A stretch of 64,000 nucleotides of DNA from Pseudomonas sp. GD04019 (GCF_029837695.1 NZ_JAOEEA010000016.1:59367-123366), one strand, 5' to 3'; counted from the stretch's first letter, positions 1 through 8,928 are shown. Made by a program: numbers and translations. The notes: generated by a model from the letters alone, not told the origin.

Positions 1-2
1 TA

Positions 3-1166
3 CTTGGTCGTGATGCGGTTCCTCCCCAGGTCGAATTATTTGAGCGTTGCATTCGCGACAAGGTCGTCATGGTCACTGGCGCGGGTGGTTCGATCGGATC
101 GGAGCTATGCCGTCAACTGATTGGCAGTCAGCCTCGTACGTTGGTGCTGTTTGAGCATGCCGAGTTCAATCTCTACAGCATCCACAGCGAACTGGAAGCG
201 GCCATTCGGCGAGAATCACTACCCATCCGCCTGGTACCGATACTCGGTTCTGTGCGCTCGCAGGACTATCTACTGGAGGTGATGCGCGCTTGGGGGGTCC
301 ACACCCTGTATCACGCTGCGGCCTACAAGCATGTGCCCATGGTCGAGCACAACATTGCCGAAGGTGTTCGCAACAATGTGTTTGGTACTTTGAGTGCCGC
401 GCAGGCGGCGCTTAAAGCTGGTGTTGAGAATTTCGTGTTGATTTCCACCGATAAGGCTGTCAGGCCTACCAATATCATGGGCAGCACCAAGCGTTTGGCG
501 GAATTGGTGCTGCAGGCACTGAGCCTGGAGTCCGCTCCCGTACTGTTCGATGATTCGGGGACAGTGCATCAGGTCAACAAGACGCACTTCACCATGGTTC
601 GCTTCGGTAATGTGCTGGGTTCTTCTGGCTCCGTCATTCCACTGTTCCGCGAGCAGATCAAGCGCGGCGGGCCGGTTACGGTGACCCATCCCTCCATCAC
701 CCGTTACTTCATGACCATCTCCGAGGCGGCTCAGCTCGTGATCCAGGCTGGCGCCATGGGGCAGGGTGGAGATGTCTTCGTGTTGGATATGGGACCACCC
801 GTGAAGATTCTGGAGCTGGCGGAGAAGATGATTCATCTCTCCGGTCTCAGTATCCGTTCGGAACGCAATCCTCAGGGTGATATCGATATCGAGTTCACCG
901 GTTTGCGGCCCGGTGAGAAGCTTTACGAGGAACTGCTGATTGGCGACAACGTCAGCCCTACCTGTCATCCGATGATTATGAGAGCGAGCGAGGAGCATTT
1001 GTCCTGGGAGACAATGAAAGGGGTTCTCGACGAAATGCGGACTGTTCTGGCAAAGGACGATTACGACAGGGTCCGGCAACTGTTGCGCGAAACTGTGAGT
1101 GGATATGCGCCGGAAGGAGAAATAGTCGACTGGATGCATGTGCAGCACCGCACAGAACCCAGGTAG
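3..1166 (+). CDS. wbpM: WbpM/FlaA1-type nucleotide-sugar 4,6-dehydratase, C-terminal part
   Basis: The reading frame is open from the left edge, so the gene starts outside the window. Full-length relatives are about 660 residues with an N-terminal membrane region that is not present here. The visible part is the cytoplasmic SDR-type dehydratase domain. It has the NAD-binding motif TGAGGSIGSE near base 75, the segment STDKAVRPTNIMGSTKR around bases 445-495, and a C-terminal GLRPGEKLYEEL motif near base 900. The catalytic triad uses MxxxK (M in NIMGSTK) instead of YxxxK, as in WbpM-type UDP-GlcNAc 4,6-dehydratases. The likely role is making UDP-4-keto-6-deoxy sugars for O-antigen. It is followed by a ComEA-like gene, an arrangement known from P. 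aeruginosa. Confidence 0.9.
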   Translation, partial: LGRDAVPPQVELFERCIRDKVVMVTGAGGSIGSELCRQLIGSQPRTLVLFEHAEFNLYSIHSELEAAIRRESLPIRLVPILGSVRSQDYLLEVMRAWGVHTLYHAAAYKHVPMVEHNIAEGVRNNVFGTLSAAQAALKAGVENFVLISTDKAVRPTNIMGSTKRLAELVLQALSLESAPVLFDDSGTVHQVNKTHFTMVRFGNVLGSSGSVIPLFREQIKRGGPVTVTHPSITRYFMTISEAAQLVIQAGAMGQGGDVFVLDMGPPVKILELAEKMIHLSGLSIRSERNPQGDIDIEFTGLRPGEKLYEELLIGDNVSPTCHPMIMRASEEHLSWETMKGVLDEMRTVLAKDDYDRVRQLLRETVSGYAPEGEIVDWMHVQHRTEPR

Positions 1167-1255
1167 TGGCTGTTTGACAGCTTTCTGGCGAGGGCTAGCC
1201 TCTTCGAGACGTGATCAGGAGTTCACGTTCCCCTCAAATGAAATGGAGCTTCGCC

Positions 1256-1573
1256 ATGTACAAGAAATCGCTCGCCGTTCTGTTGTTCTCTTGCTTTGCA
1301 TCGCTGTCTGTCAATGCAGCGACCACCGAGTCCGCCAAGGCCGTTGACCCTGTAGAGCAGGTCCAGCACGTTGAAGGCCAGATCAATCTCAATACTGCCG
1401 ATGCCGCAACCCTCGAGGCAGGGCTAGTGGGGATTGGCTCGACCAAGGCACAGGCCATAGTCGATCACCGCAATAGCAATGGTCCTTTCGCTTCGGTCGA
1501 TGAGCTATTGGAGGTTAAGGGGATTGGTCCGGCGACGCTGGAAAAGAACCGCGACAGGATCAGCGTCAACTAA
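1256..1573 (+). CDS. ComEA-like helix-hairpin-helix protein, secreted
   Basis: A 105-residue protein. Residues 1-20 form a Sec signal peptide ending in SVNAA. The C-terminal half holds two helix-hairpin-helix motifs, seen as INLNTADAATLEAGLVGIG and VDELLEVKGIG, which is the ComEA DNA-binding fold. The start is the ATG at 1256 because GGAG lies 7 bases upstream; an earlier in-frame GTG at 1211 has no such site and would spoil the signal peptide. The family binds double-stranded DNA in the periplasm during uptake, but short stand-alone copies next to wbpM are common in Pseudomonas and their role is not established. A strong terminator follows. Confidence 0.85.
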   Translation: MYKKSLAVLLFSCFASLSVNAATTESAKAVDPVEQVQHVEGQINLNTADAATLEAGLVGIGSTKAQAIVDHRNSNGPFASVDELLEVKGIGPATLEKNRDRISVN

Positions 1574-1591
1574 ACGCCTGATGTCCTGAGA

Positions 1592-1616
1592 AAGCCGGTC
1601 CATGACCGGCTTTTTT
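1592..1616 (+). terminator. Rho-independent terminator after the ComEA-like gene
   Basis: The hairpin AAGCCGGTC/GACCGGCTT has a 4-base loop and runs into a T tract at 1611-1616. It begins 18 bases after the stop codon and separates this transcript from the following oxidoreductase gene. Confidence 0.85.
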
Positions 1617-1671
1617 GCTTTCTGTGGGGCGGAGATACAATGCCTTATCACAATCCATCAGGGAGTTAGCC

Positions 1672-2562
1672 GTGCCTTCAATGCAACCTTCGCTCGCATT
1701 CGCCGGTATCGGCCTGATGGGGCTTCCGATGGCACGGCGCTTACTTTCGGCAGGCTATTCCTTGAGTGTCTGGAATCGCTCGGCGGAGAAATGTGCTGCC
1801 TTGGCAGAGGAGGGCGCGATGATTGTGCCTTCTGCCGGCCAGCTATGTGAGCAGGCGGATGTTGTGATGCTCTGCCTGGCCGATACGGCGGCCGTGCAAC
1901 AGGTGGTCTTCGGGCCGACAGGAATAGCAGAGCGGGCGCGGCCCGGCCAGTTGCTGGTCGATTTCTCCAGCCTGGAGCCTACGGCCACTCGTGAGATGGC
2001 AGAGGAGCTGCAGGCTCGCACCGGCATGCGATGGGTAGATGCGCCGGTATCCGGCGGAACGCCTGGCGCCGAGGCCGGTACGCTGGCAATCATGGCCGGT
2101 GGGAGTCTTGATGACATAGAACGAGTTCGCCCGATCCTGGCGCACCTCGGTCAGCGCCTTACGCGCATGGGGCCTGTTGGTGCCGGCCAGGTCACCAAGG
2201 TCTGCAATCAGATGCTGGTCGCCTGCAACGCTCTGGTAATTGCCGAGGTGGTAGCTCTGGCGGAGCGTTCGGGGGTCGATGCCGCCTTGCTCGCACAGGC
2301 TTTGGCCGGCGGATTTGCCGACTCCAGACCGCTGCAGATACTGGCTCCGCAGATGGCCGAGAATCGCTTCGAGCCCGCCAAATGGCATGTTAGGACTCTT
2401 CTGAAGGACCTGGACACGGCGGTCAAGCTGGCCCGTGAAAAAGAGGGATCAATCCCCATGAGTGGTCTGGCGGCCCAGTTAATGCGCCTGCACGGCAACC
2501 AAGGCAATCTCGAGCAGGACCCTTCGACATTGATCCAAATGCTGCGTGGGGAACTCCCATGA
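1672..2562 (+). CDS. NAD(P)-dependent 3-hydroxyacid dehydrogenase, tartronate semialdehyde reductase-like
   Basis: A 296-residue member of the beta-hydroxyacid dehydrogenase family (GlxR/GarR, MmsB). The N-terminal nucleotide-binding motif reads GIGLMGLPMARRL. The substrate-binding motif DAPVSGGTPGAEAGTLAIMAGG region lies around residue 120, and the catalytic lysine is in GAGQVTKVCNQM. The GTG at 1672 is preferred because GGAG sits 6 bases upstream; an ATG at 1681 is the alternative. The stop overlaps the hydroxypyruvate isomerase start by 4 bases, so the two are co-translated. The pairing suggests glyoxylate/tartronate semialdehyde metabolism, but glyoxylate carboligase is not adjacent, so the exact substrate is inferred. 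Confidence 0.82.
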   Translation: MPSMQPSLAFAGIGLMGLPMARRLLSAGYSLSVWNRSAEKCAALAEEGAMIVPSAGQLCEQADVVMLCLADTAAVQQVVFGPTGIAERARPGQLLVDFSSLEPTATREMAEELQARTGMRWVDAPVSGGTPGAEAGTLAIMAGGSLDDIERVRPILAHLGQRLTRMGPVGAGQVTKVCNQMLVACNALVIAEVVALAERSGVDAALLAQALAGGFADSRPLQILAPQMAENRFEPAKWHVRTLLKDLDTAVKLAREKEGSIPMSGLAAQLMRLHGNQGNLEQDPSTLIQMLRGELP

Positions 2563-3335
2563 AAGTAAGCGCCAATCTATCTCTTTTATTCGACGAGCTG
2601 CCAATGCAGCAGCGTCCTCAGGCGGCTGCTGCGGCTGGCTTCGATGGAGTGGAGATCCAATTCCCCTACGAGGTACCTGCGCTGATATTGCGGGAGGAGC
2701 TGAAGCGATGTGCAATGCCGCTGGTGCTTTTCAATCTGCCAGCGGGCGATCTGATGTCCGGTGGCCCCGGGTTAGCCGCAGTACCTCATCGCCAAAGCCA
2801 ATTCGATGCGGCTCTGGAGGAGGCACTGAGGTATGCGGCAATAGCCCGCCCGCTTTGCATCAATGTATTACCTGGGCGGCTCGCCGAGGGTGTGGCCCAA
2901 GAGGAGGCGATGTCCACTCTGGAGGCCAATCTGCGCAAGACCGCCGAGCAATTCCAGGCGTTGGGTGTTCGCGTGGTATGCGAGGCCATAAATCCGTTGG
3001 ATATGCCCGGTTTCCTGATCAACACCGCAGAGCAACTGGAAGAGTTGCTGTGCCGGGTTGATCACCCCAACTGCCTGGCGCAACTTGACTTCTATCATAT
3101 GGCCCGACAGGGACTGGATATCGCCGAATGCATTGTTCGTCTGAAGGACAGGTTAGGTCATGTGCAGTTCGCCGACTGCCCGGGGCGGGGAGCCCCGGGG
3201 GCGGGTGAGCTAACATTCGCCCCTTTGCTGGAGGCGCTGGAGGCTGCCGGGTACCGAGACTGGCTCGGCGCGGAATATCGCCCGGCTGGTGACACCTCGG
3301 CCAGCCTGGGGTGGCTGGCTGAATGGCGTCTCTGA
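2559..3335 (+). CDS. hyi: Hydroxypyruvate isomerase family TIM-barrel protein
   Basis: A 258-residue xylose-isomerase-like TIM barrel, the usual length for Hyi. Typical segments are ANLSLLFDELP at the N terminus, GFDGVEIQFPYE, CEAINPLDMPGFLI, LDFYHMARQG and GAEYRPAGDT; the acidic residues in these are the metal-binding positions of the family. The enzyme interconverts hydroxypyruvate and tartronate semialdehyde. It overlaps the upstream reductase by the ATGA tetranucleotide, which gives a compact two-gene unit: reductase plus isomerase. It ends 16 bases from the convergent tubulin-like gene. OtnI, which acts on 2-oxo-tetronate, is a related alternative. Confidence 0.8.
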   Translation: MKVSANLSLLFDELPMQQRPQAAAAAGFDGVEIQFPYEVPALILREELKRCAMPLVLFNLPAGDLMSGGPGLAAVPHRQSQFDAALEEALRYAAIARPLCINVLPGRLAEGVAQEEAMSTLEANLRKTAEQFQALGVRVVCEAINPLDMPGFLINTAEQLEELLCRVDHPNCLAQLDFYHMARQGLDIAECIVRLKDRLGHVQFADCPGRGAPGAGELTFAPLLEALEAAGYRDWLGAEYRPAGDTSASLGWLAEWRL

Positions 3336-3351
3336 AAGCCCCGCTAGAAAC

Positions 3352-5541
3352 TCAGTCCTTGCCGCCATCATAGTCATTGAGCGAAATGACCCGGGTCTTG
3401 CCAACGCGGTGGCGGTAGATCTCGCGCAGGTACTTGATGGCCTTCTTCACGCTCTCGCGGGACAGGCGGATGTCGTTGATCGAGACGAACTTGTCCTGGT
3501 CGTGGATCAGCTCGCGGTACTTCTTCTCGTACATCGGTTTGATCGCGTACCAGTTGGTATCGAGGATCTTCGCCGGGTTTTCGTATTCGTTGAGCATGGC
3601 CTCGATGCGTGCCTCGTCGAAGTCCTCGGAGACGATGAAGTCGAGCATGGCGTTGTCCAGGCTCTCGTCGTAGCGGTACTGGTCGCGGGCGAAGCAGCGC
3701 TTGATGAAGGCGACGATCAGGGTCAGGAAGTCGTCCGACAGGCACGGGCTCTTGACGATCAGGGTGGTCAGCGACAGGTTGGCCGAGGCGCCGATCACCA
3801 AGGCGTAGCGCTTCAGGGTGGTGTTGGGGAACAGGCTGTTGAGGTGGGTCTTGAGCCGGTTCAGGTCCATGTAGGACAGCTTGTAGTCCTTCGGCAGGGA
3901 GACAATGGACACCACCGAGGAGCAGTTCTTGAAGAAGTGCAGGTCGCTCAGGGCACTGGCGTCGAAGTTGGACTTCTTGTACTGCTCCAGGGCCGCGCGG
4001 TAGCGCTTGGCCTCGATCGGCAGCAGGCTGATGCCCTCGATCGCCTGGGTCACCTTGTTGAAGTGCGGCAGGTCGATGGAGCGGAAGAACAGGTCGTCGA
4101 TGTTGAGCTTGGGCTGCTCCTTCTCGAACACCTTGAACTTCTCGGTGGTGGTCGGCGGCGTCTGTTCGGCTACCACGGATTCCGCATAGGCCACGGCCAC
4201 TGGGCCGGCCAGGCTCATGAACAGGTCGTTGGCGTCGAGGCGGATGGTCTCGCCGATGTCGATGCCAGCGCGGCGGAAGTAGTTCTGGTCGTAGTCGGTG
4301 GTCACCGCCTGGGCGGTAAGGATGTTGAAGATTTGCTGCGAGATGTACTGGTTGGCGTGGCGCTCCATGGCGTTCACGTCGATGTTCTGTACGTTGCCGC
4401 CGTCGCTCTCTTCGGCGTAGCGCATGATGTCGTTGGAGATCAGCATCATGGCGTTCCACGGGCGGATGCGGCGCATCACGCTCTCTTCGCCGGTTTCCTC
4501 GCTATCGAAGTTGTAGGAGAAGTCCCACTCCTCCGCGAGGTACTTGCACAGTAGGCGGCCGGCGTTGATGTGCAGTGCCTCGGACATCTCGATGCGCTGA
4601 TCGGAAATGTTCGGCAGGATGCAGATGCCACTGGTGAAGATCGGCTCGAAGACGAAGGAGTGGCCGCGGTTGTCCTCGCTGCTGCTCTCCTGCTTGGTCT
4701 CGAAAGTCTTGCTCATGTAGGCGAACTGCTGGGCCAGGCCGAACTCCGAGGCCATGCCCGAGCCAGTGCCGCCGCCAGCGCTGAAGATGTAGAAATACAG
4801 GCGCGACTGGTTGGCCTTGATGCCGCAGGAGTCGATCAGGTAGCTGTGGATGAACTTCCAGTCGGCGTTGGAGAAGCGCTGGGTGTCCTTGTTGAGGATG
4901 ATCTTGGCCAGGTACTGGCCGAGGATCGGCGCGTTACCGGCGCCACCAGCGTGAACCTCGGACAGGTCCATGATCTTCATCTTGCTGTAGTCGTCGAGGA
5001 AACCACTGGTCTCGGCCTTGCGCGAGAAGCGGATGCGCCCCTCGATGTCCTTGTCCAGGTCGCCCAGCATCACCAGTGGCTCGATCAGGAAAACCGGTTT
5101 GGCGGCGCGACTGCCGGACAGGCGCAGGTTGCTGCGCAGCCAGCCGGCCGGGCGCTGCTCGCCGCCGCTCTTTTCCTGGCTGCTGAATTCGTTGAGGTAG
5201 AAGCGCCGCGCGTTGTACACCAGCGAGGCCACGTCCAGGGCGATGTTGGAGCCACAGCGGCCGAGGCCGATCAGGCACACCGAGGGAAAATGCTGGGCGT
5301 GACGTGCGTCGAGGGCGTCCTCGCCGTGCAGTTTGGGGAAGACCCGTTCGCGCAGGCCATCGAGGTTTTCCAGAATGCGGTCGATGTCGCGTTCGGTGAA
5401 GTACATGTACTGCTCGCCGCCGACCTGCAGGGAGGTGGGGGCCGGTAGCGGGAGGGGCTCGATCTCGGTATGTGCAACGGTCCGGGGTTCGGAAACGGTG
5501 GAATCTGTGTCTTTGTCTTTAGTTGTTTTCATCGTCGACAT
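3352..5541 (-). CDS. Tubulin/FtsZ-like protein (Tubulin_2 / FtsZ-like family)
   Basis: A 729-residue protein with two GTPase signatures. A glycine-rich loop GLGRCGSN lies at residues 92-99, and the tubulin/FtsZ phosphate-binding signature GGGTGSG lies at residues 256-262, preceded by a hydrophobic strand (LYFYIFSA). The N-terminal 45 residues are charged and proline-rich. The region after about residue 400 is an extra domain not found in FtsZ, which is about 390 residues long. I assign it to the large FtsZ-like/tubulin-like family discussed by Makarova and Koonin as possible membrane-remodelling GTPases; this is from memory. It is clearly not the cell-division ftsZ, since no mur/fts genes are near. 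It stands alone, convergent with hyi and divergent from the DUF3302 gene. No membrane segment is visible. Function unknown. Confidence 0.75.
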   Translation of the reverse strand: MSTMKTTKDKDTDSTVSEPRTVAHTEIEPLPLPAPTSLQVGGEQYMYFTERDIDRILENLDGLRERVFPKLHGEDALDARHAQHFPSVCLIGLGRCGSNIALDVASLVYNARRFYLNEFSSQEKSGGEQRPAGWLRSNLRLSGSRAAKPVFLIEPLVMLGDLDKDIEGRIRFSRKAETSGFLDDYSKMKIMDLSEVHAGGAGNAPILGQYLAKIILNKDTQRFSNADWKFIHSYLIDSCGIKANQSRLYFYIFSAGGGTGSGMASEFGLAQQFAYMSKTFETKQESSSEDNRGHSFVFEPIFTSGICILPNISDQRIEMSEALHINAGRLLCKYLAEEWDFSYNFDSEETGEESVMRRIRPWNAMMLISNDIMRYAEESDGGNVQNIDVNAMERHANQYISQQIFNILTAQAVTTDYDQNYFRRAGIDIGETIRLDANDLFMSLAGPVAVAYAESVVAEQTPPTTTEKFKVFEKEQPKLNIDDLFFRSIDLPHFNKVTQAIEGISLLPIEAKRYRAALEQYKKSNFDASALSDLHFFKNCSSVVSIVSLPKDYKLSYMDLNRLKTHLNSLFPNTTLKRYALVIGASANLSLTTLIVKSPCLSDDFLTLIVAFIKRCFARDQYRYDESLDNAMLDFIVSEDFDEARIEAMLNEYENPAKILDTNWYAIKPMYEKKYRELIHDQDKFVSINDIRLSRESVKKAIKYLREIYRHRVGKTRVISLNDYDGGKD

Positions 5542-5790
5542 TCCGGGCTGTTGGCGGCAGCTTTTCTTATTAATGGAACTGGAGCAGGGAAATGCTTAGT
5601 TACATGAGCTAGCACTATATACAGCGAACAGGCATTGTTCGAGGCGGGCAGAGGCTCTTTTTCACCGCTTCACGCCGCGTCTGCTCTGTGTTAGCGCGAA
5701 CAACTGGCGAAACGCTATGATGCTCGCCGCTTGGCCGATTCTGGCTGGCCTTTCAACCGATCTGGTTGTTTCTGGGGAGGGGAGATCCAC

Positions 5791-6159
5791 ATGCTCGACT
5801 ACTTTGCGCTTGGCCTGCTGGTGTTCGTGGGGCTGGTGCTGTTCTACGGCGTCATCGTGATTCACGACATTCCTTACGAGATCGCGGTGCACCGCAAGCA
5901 TCCGCACCAGGATGCGATCCACGCCACCGGCTGGGTCAGCCTGTTTACCCTGCATGCCCTGTGGCCCTTCCTGTGGATCTGGGCCACCCTCTATCGCCCC
6001 GACCGCGGCTGGGGCTTCAGCGATGGCAAGTCCACCGAGAGCCATGTGGCAGGTCTGGAGCAACAGGTCGCCGAGCTGCGTGAGCGTCTGCAGGTACTGG
6101 AACAGCGCCACAGCGCAGGCGAGCCGCCGGTCGAGTCCGCGCCGGCAGAGGAGGTGTAA
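5791..6159 (+). CDS. DUF3302 small inner-membrane protein (YiaW/YibI-like)
   Basis: A 122-residue protein with an N-terminal membrane helix (about residues 5-25), the conserved segment HDIPYEIAVHRKHPHQDAIH, a second hydrophobic stretch around residues 50-65 (LFTLHALWPFLWIWATLY) and a short coiled-coil tail. The start at 5791 follows a purine-rich GGGGAGGGGAG ribosome site. The gene lies 3 bases before an HlyD-type gene. E. coli has two such pairs, YiaW/YiaV and YibI/YibH, so the two probably form one membrane complex. Function is not established in the family. Confidence 0.8.
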   Translation: MLDYFALGLLVFVGLVLFYGVIVIHDIPYEIAVHRKHPHQDAIHATGWVSLFTLHALWPFLWIWATLYRPDRGWGFSDGKSTESHVAGLEQQVAELRERLQVLEQRHSAGEPPVESAPAEEV

Positions 6160-6162
6160 GCC

Positions 6163-7122
6163 ATGGATCTTCTACTGATACTCACCTACACCGCCATCTG
6201 CGTCGCCGTCTTCAAGATCTTCCGCATCCCGCTGAACAAATGGTCGGTACCCACCGCCGCTCTGGGTGGTGTGGTGCTGATCGGCACGCTGATCTTCCTG
6301 ATGAACTACAACCATCCGTACTCGGAAGTGAGCCGGATGTACTTCGTCTCCACCCCGGTGATACCGGTGGTCAGCGGCCGGGTGATCGAAGTGCCGGTGC
6401 AGGCCAACCAAGTGCTGAAGAAAGGTGACGTACTGTTCCGTCTGGATCCGATTCCGTTCGAGAACAAGCTGAAGTCGCTGAAGGCGCAGATGGTTTCGGC
6501 CAGGGCCGACAAGTTCCGCGCCAGCGAGCTGGTCAAGCGCAATGTCGGCAATCGCCGTGACCTGGATATCACCACCGCGCGGGTGGATGACCTGCAGGGG
6601 CAGATCAACATCGCCCAGTACGAGCTGGACAACACCGTCGTACGCGCACCGTCGAGCGGCTTCGTCACTCATGTCTCGCTGCGTCCCGGCATGTACGCGG
6701 CCAAGTTGCCTCTGCGACCTACGATGGTATTCGTGCCCGACGAGAGCCATTACTTCATCGCCTGGATGCGTCAGAACAGCCAGCTGCGCCTGACCGTGGG
6801 CGATGAGGCCGAAGTGGCCTTCGACGGGGTTCCCGGCAAGGTCTTCAGCGGCAAGGTCAAGACGGTGGTGGGGGTGATCGCCGAGGGGCAGGTGCAGCCT
6901 TCCGGTAATCTGGTTGGCTTCACGGGATCGCCGCCCCCAGGGCGAGTACCGGTGCGGATCGAGATCGACGACCCTGACTTCGAGCAGTACCGCGCCCTGG
7001 TTCCGGGCGGCGCCTATGGCCAGGCGGCGCTGTACAGCCAGCACTTCCACCACGTGGCGGTGATGCGCAAGATCCTGCTGCGCATGGCGGCGTGGATGAA
7101 CTACATCTTCCCGTTCCACTGA
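6163..7122 (+). CDS. HlyD-family membrane fusion protein (YiaV/YibH-like)
   Basis: A 319-residue periplasmic adaptor. Two N-terminal hydrophobic segments (about residues 3-18 and 28-46) anchor it. A biotinyl-lipoyl-like half follows (VVSGRVIEVPVQANQVLKKGDVLFRLD region), then a short helical hairpin, then the second lipoyl half (NTVVRAPSSGFVTHV) and a beta-barrel region. It is translated directly after the DUF3302 gene with only a 3-base gap. No outer-membrane channel or ABC/MFS exporter is fused or adjacent in the same unit, which is normal for the YiaV type. Substrate unknown. The next gene is an MFS transporter 108 bases away that may be independent. Confidence 0.82.
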   Translation: MDLLLILTYTAICVAVFKIFRIPLNKWSVPTAALGGVVLIGTLIFLMNYNHPYSEVSRMYFVSTPVIPVVSGRVIEVPVQANQVLKKGDVLFRLDPIPFENKLKSLKAQMVSARADKFRASELVKRNVGNRRDLDITTARVDDLQGQINIAQYELDNTVVRAPSSGFVTHVSLRPGMYAAKLPLRPTMVFVPDESHYFIAWMRQNSQLRLTVGDEAEVAFDGVPGKVFSGKVKTVVGVIAEGQVQPSGNLVGFTGSPPPGRVPVRIEIDDPDFEQYRALVPGGAYGQAALYSQHFHHVAVMRKILLRMAAWMNYIFPFH

Positions 7123-7230
7123 GGCTGTCTGTATGGTCAGATTTCTTCCGAACTGACCTTGCCTGAGCCGTCCGCCGGGGAGTAGGGTTGCTGCCCCGGC
7201 CGGACCGGCCGCCATGCCGTTGGATGTACC

Positions 7231-8391
7231 GTGAAACCTGTATCCCGGGCTCTGCTGATGCTGGCGCTGGTGTTGGCGGCAATCAACCTGCGCCCCGGCA
7301 TCACCTCCTTCGCCCCGCTGATCGAGCGCATCGCCGCCGAGCTGTCGCTGAGCCGCGGCCTGATCAGCCTGACCACCGCCTTGCCGGTCCTGTGCATGGG
7401 CCTGCTGGCGCCACTGGCGCCGCGCCTGGCCGTGCGCTTCGGCCTGGAACGCACCATCACCTGCTGCCTGGGGCTGATCATGCTGGCCCTGCTGCTGCGC
7501 ATCGGCGGCCATGCCAGCGTGCTGCTGATCGGTAGCGCCGTGCTGCTCGGTGCCGGTATCGCAGTGGCCGGGCCGCTGCTGTCCGGCTTCATCAAGCGCC
7601 ACTTTCGTGACCATGTCGGCCAGGTGGTTGGCTGGTATTCCTTCAGCATGGCCATCGGTGGCGCCGGCGGTGCGGTGCTCACCGTGCCGCTGACCCAGAG
7701 CCTGGGCGATGACTGGAGCCTGGGCCTGGCGGCCTGGTTCGTGCCGGCGCTGCTCGCTGGCCTGCTCTGGCTGCGCCTGCCCAACCGCACCGAGGAGGCG
7801 TTAGCCGGCGATGGTCAGGGCCTGCCGTGGCGCGAGCCGCGGGCCTGGCTGGTGACCGGCTTCTTCGCCATCCAGGCCGGCTTCTTCTACACCATGGCCA
7901 CCTGGCTGGTGGCGCGCTACCACGAGGCGGGGCTGAGCCTGCTGTACAGCAACGGCCTGTTCAGCCTGTTCATGCTGGTTGGCCTGCCCAGTTCCTGGCT
8001 GATGCCCTGGCTGGCCCAGCGCTTCGATATCCGCCAGCCGCTGCTGGTGGCTTGCGGCCTGAGCCTGACCCTGTGCCTGACCATGATCACCTTCCAGCCG
8101 ACCCAGCTGCCCGAGGTCTGGGCGGTGCTGATGGGCTTCGCCCTCAGCGGTTCCTTCGCCCTGTCGCTGGTGCTGCCGCTGTACGAGGTGCATACGCCGC
8201 TGGCGGTCAGTCGCTGGACCGCGATGATGCTCTGCGCCGGTTACTGCATGGCCTGCCTGGCGCCGATCCTGGCCGGCCTCGGTCGCGACCTGGCCGGCCA
8301 CTACCAGGCGCCGTTCATGGTGCTGATCGGCCTGGGCGCGCTGATGACCGTCATCGCCTGGGCCCTGCGCACGCCGAAGCGCCCGGCCTAG
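7231..8391 (+). CDS. MFS transporter of the CynX/NimT family
   Basis: A 386-residue, twelve-helix major-facilitator protein. The N-terminal segment AAINLRPGITSFAPLI and the downstream PVLCMGLLAPLAPRLAVRFG are characteristic of the CynX (cyanate) / NimT (2-nitroimidazole) branch. Start ATG/GTG choice: the GTG at 7231 begins KPVSRALLML and directly precedes the first helix. No cyanase (cynS) or carbonic anhydrase gene is adjacent, so cyanate transport is not supported by context. It is likely an exporter or importer of small organic anions. Confidence 0.78.
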   Translation: MKPVSRALLMLALVLAAINLRPGITSFAPLIERIAAELSLSRGLISLTTALPVLCMGLLAPLAPRLAVRFGLERTITCCLGLIMLALLLRIGGHASVLLIGSAVLLGAGIAVAGPLLSGFIKRHFRDHVGQVVGWYSFSMAIGGAGGAVLTVPLTQSLGDDWSLGLAAWFVPALLAGLLWLRLPNRTEEALAGDGQGLPWREPRAWLVTGFFAIQAGFFYTMATWLVARYHEAGLSLLYSNGLFSLFMLVGLPSSWLMPWLAQRFDIRQPLLVACGLSLTLCLTMITFQPTQLPEVWAVLMGFALSGSFALSLVLPLYEVHTPLAVSRWTAMMLCAGYCMACLAPILAGLGRDLAGHYQAPFMVLIGLGALMTVIAWALRTPKRPA

Positions 8392-8488
8392 GGCTGGCGC
8401 CACGGTTTTTCCGCAAGCGGCGCACTGGTTCCTTTGCAGGGCCGATGCCCTGTGTTAGAAGGCAGCCTGCACTTTCTGGAGTACCCGC

Positions 8489-8917
8489 GTGGAGTCCGAA
8501 TCCATCGTCTATGGCTGCATCCGCGACTGGCCGTCCGGTGACCGCGAACAACGCCAGTTGCGCCGCGGCACCAACCGCCGGGTGCTGGAGCAGTTGCCCG
8601 ACGGCGACGCCTGGCCGTTCCTCGGCCGCGAGATGTTCTCCTTCTGCGGCACCGAGGGCGAGGGCCTGTACCAGACCCAGGTGATCCATTTCGGCGCCAG
8701 CTACCAGGCCATCGAGTACGAGTGGGCGCTGTGGGTCAAGGAGTTCGAGGCGCTGCTCAAGCGCCTGTACTGGGCCAGCGCCGTGGTGCACCTGGAAACC
8801 GAACTGAACGGCCTGCACACCTTCCGCTGGGAGTCCGAAAGCGGCTTCCACAGCCCCCAGGAAGAAGACCTGCGCATGCGCTGCGTATGGGAGCGCGAGG
8901 GCAGCCTGCGCGGCTGA
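8489..8917 (+). CDS. Hypothetical protein, 142 residues
   Basis: A soluble, acidic protein starting at a GTG (8489), with no signal peptide or membrane helix. It is rich in Trp and Tyr (YEWALWVKEFEALLKRLYW). I do not recognise a catalytic motif. Coding is supported by strongly G/C-biased third positions and by close packing with the following ynfA-family gene, 11 bases away. The function is unknown. The sequence reads like a compact globular alpha/beta domain. Confidence 0.6.
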   Translation: MESESIVYGCIRDWPSGDREQRQLRRGTNRRVLEQLPDGDAWPFLGREMFSFCGTEGEGLYQTQVIHFGASYQAIEYEWALWVKEFEALLKRLYWASAVVHLETELNGLHTFRWESESGFHSPQEEDLRMRCVWEREGSLRG

Positions 8918-8928
8918 CGGACAACGCC

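Noticed and set aside
3289..5448. Long plus-strand open frames opposite the tubulin-like gene
   Set aside because: They are antisense shadows in GC-rich DNA: the translations are runs of Val, Leu, Gly, Asp and Gln without domains, while the minus strand shows clear GTPase motifs.
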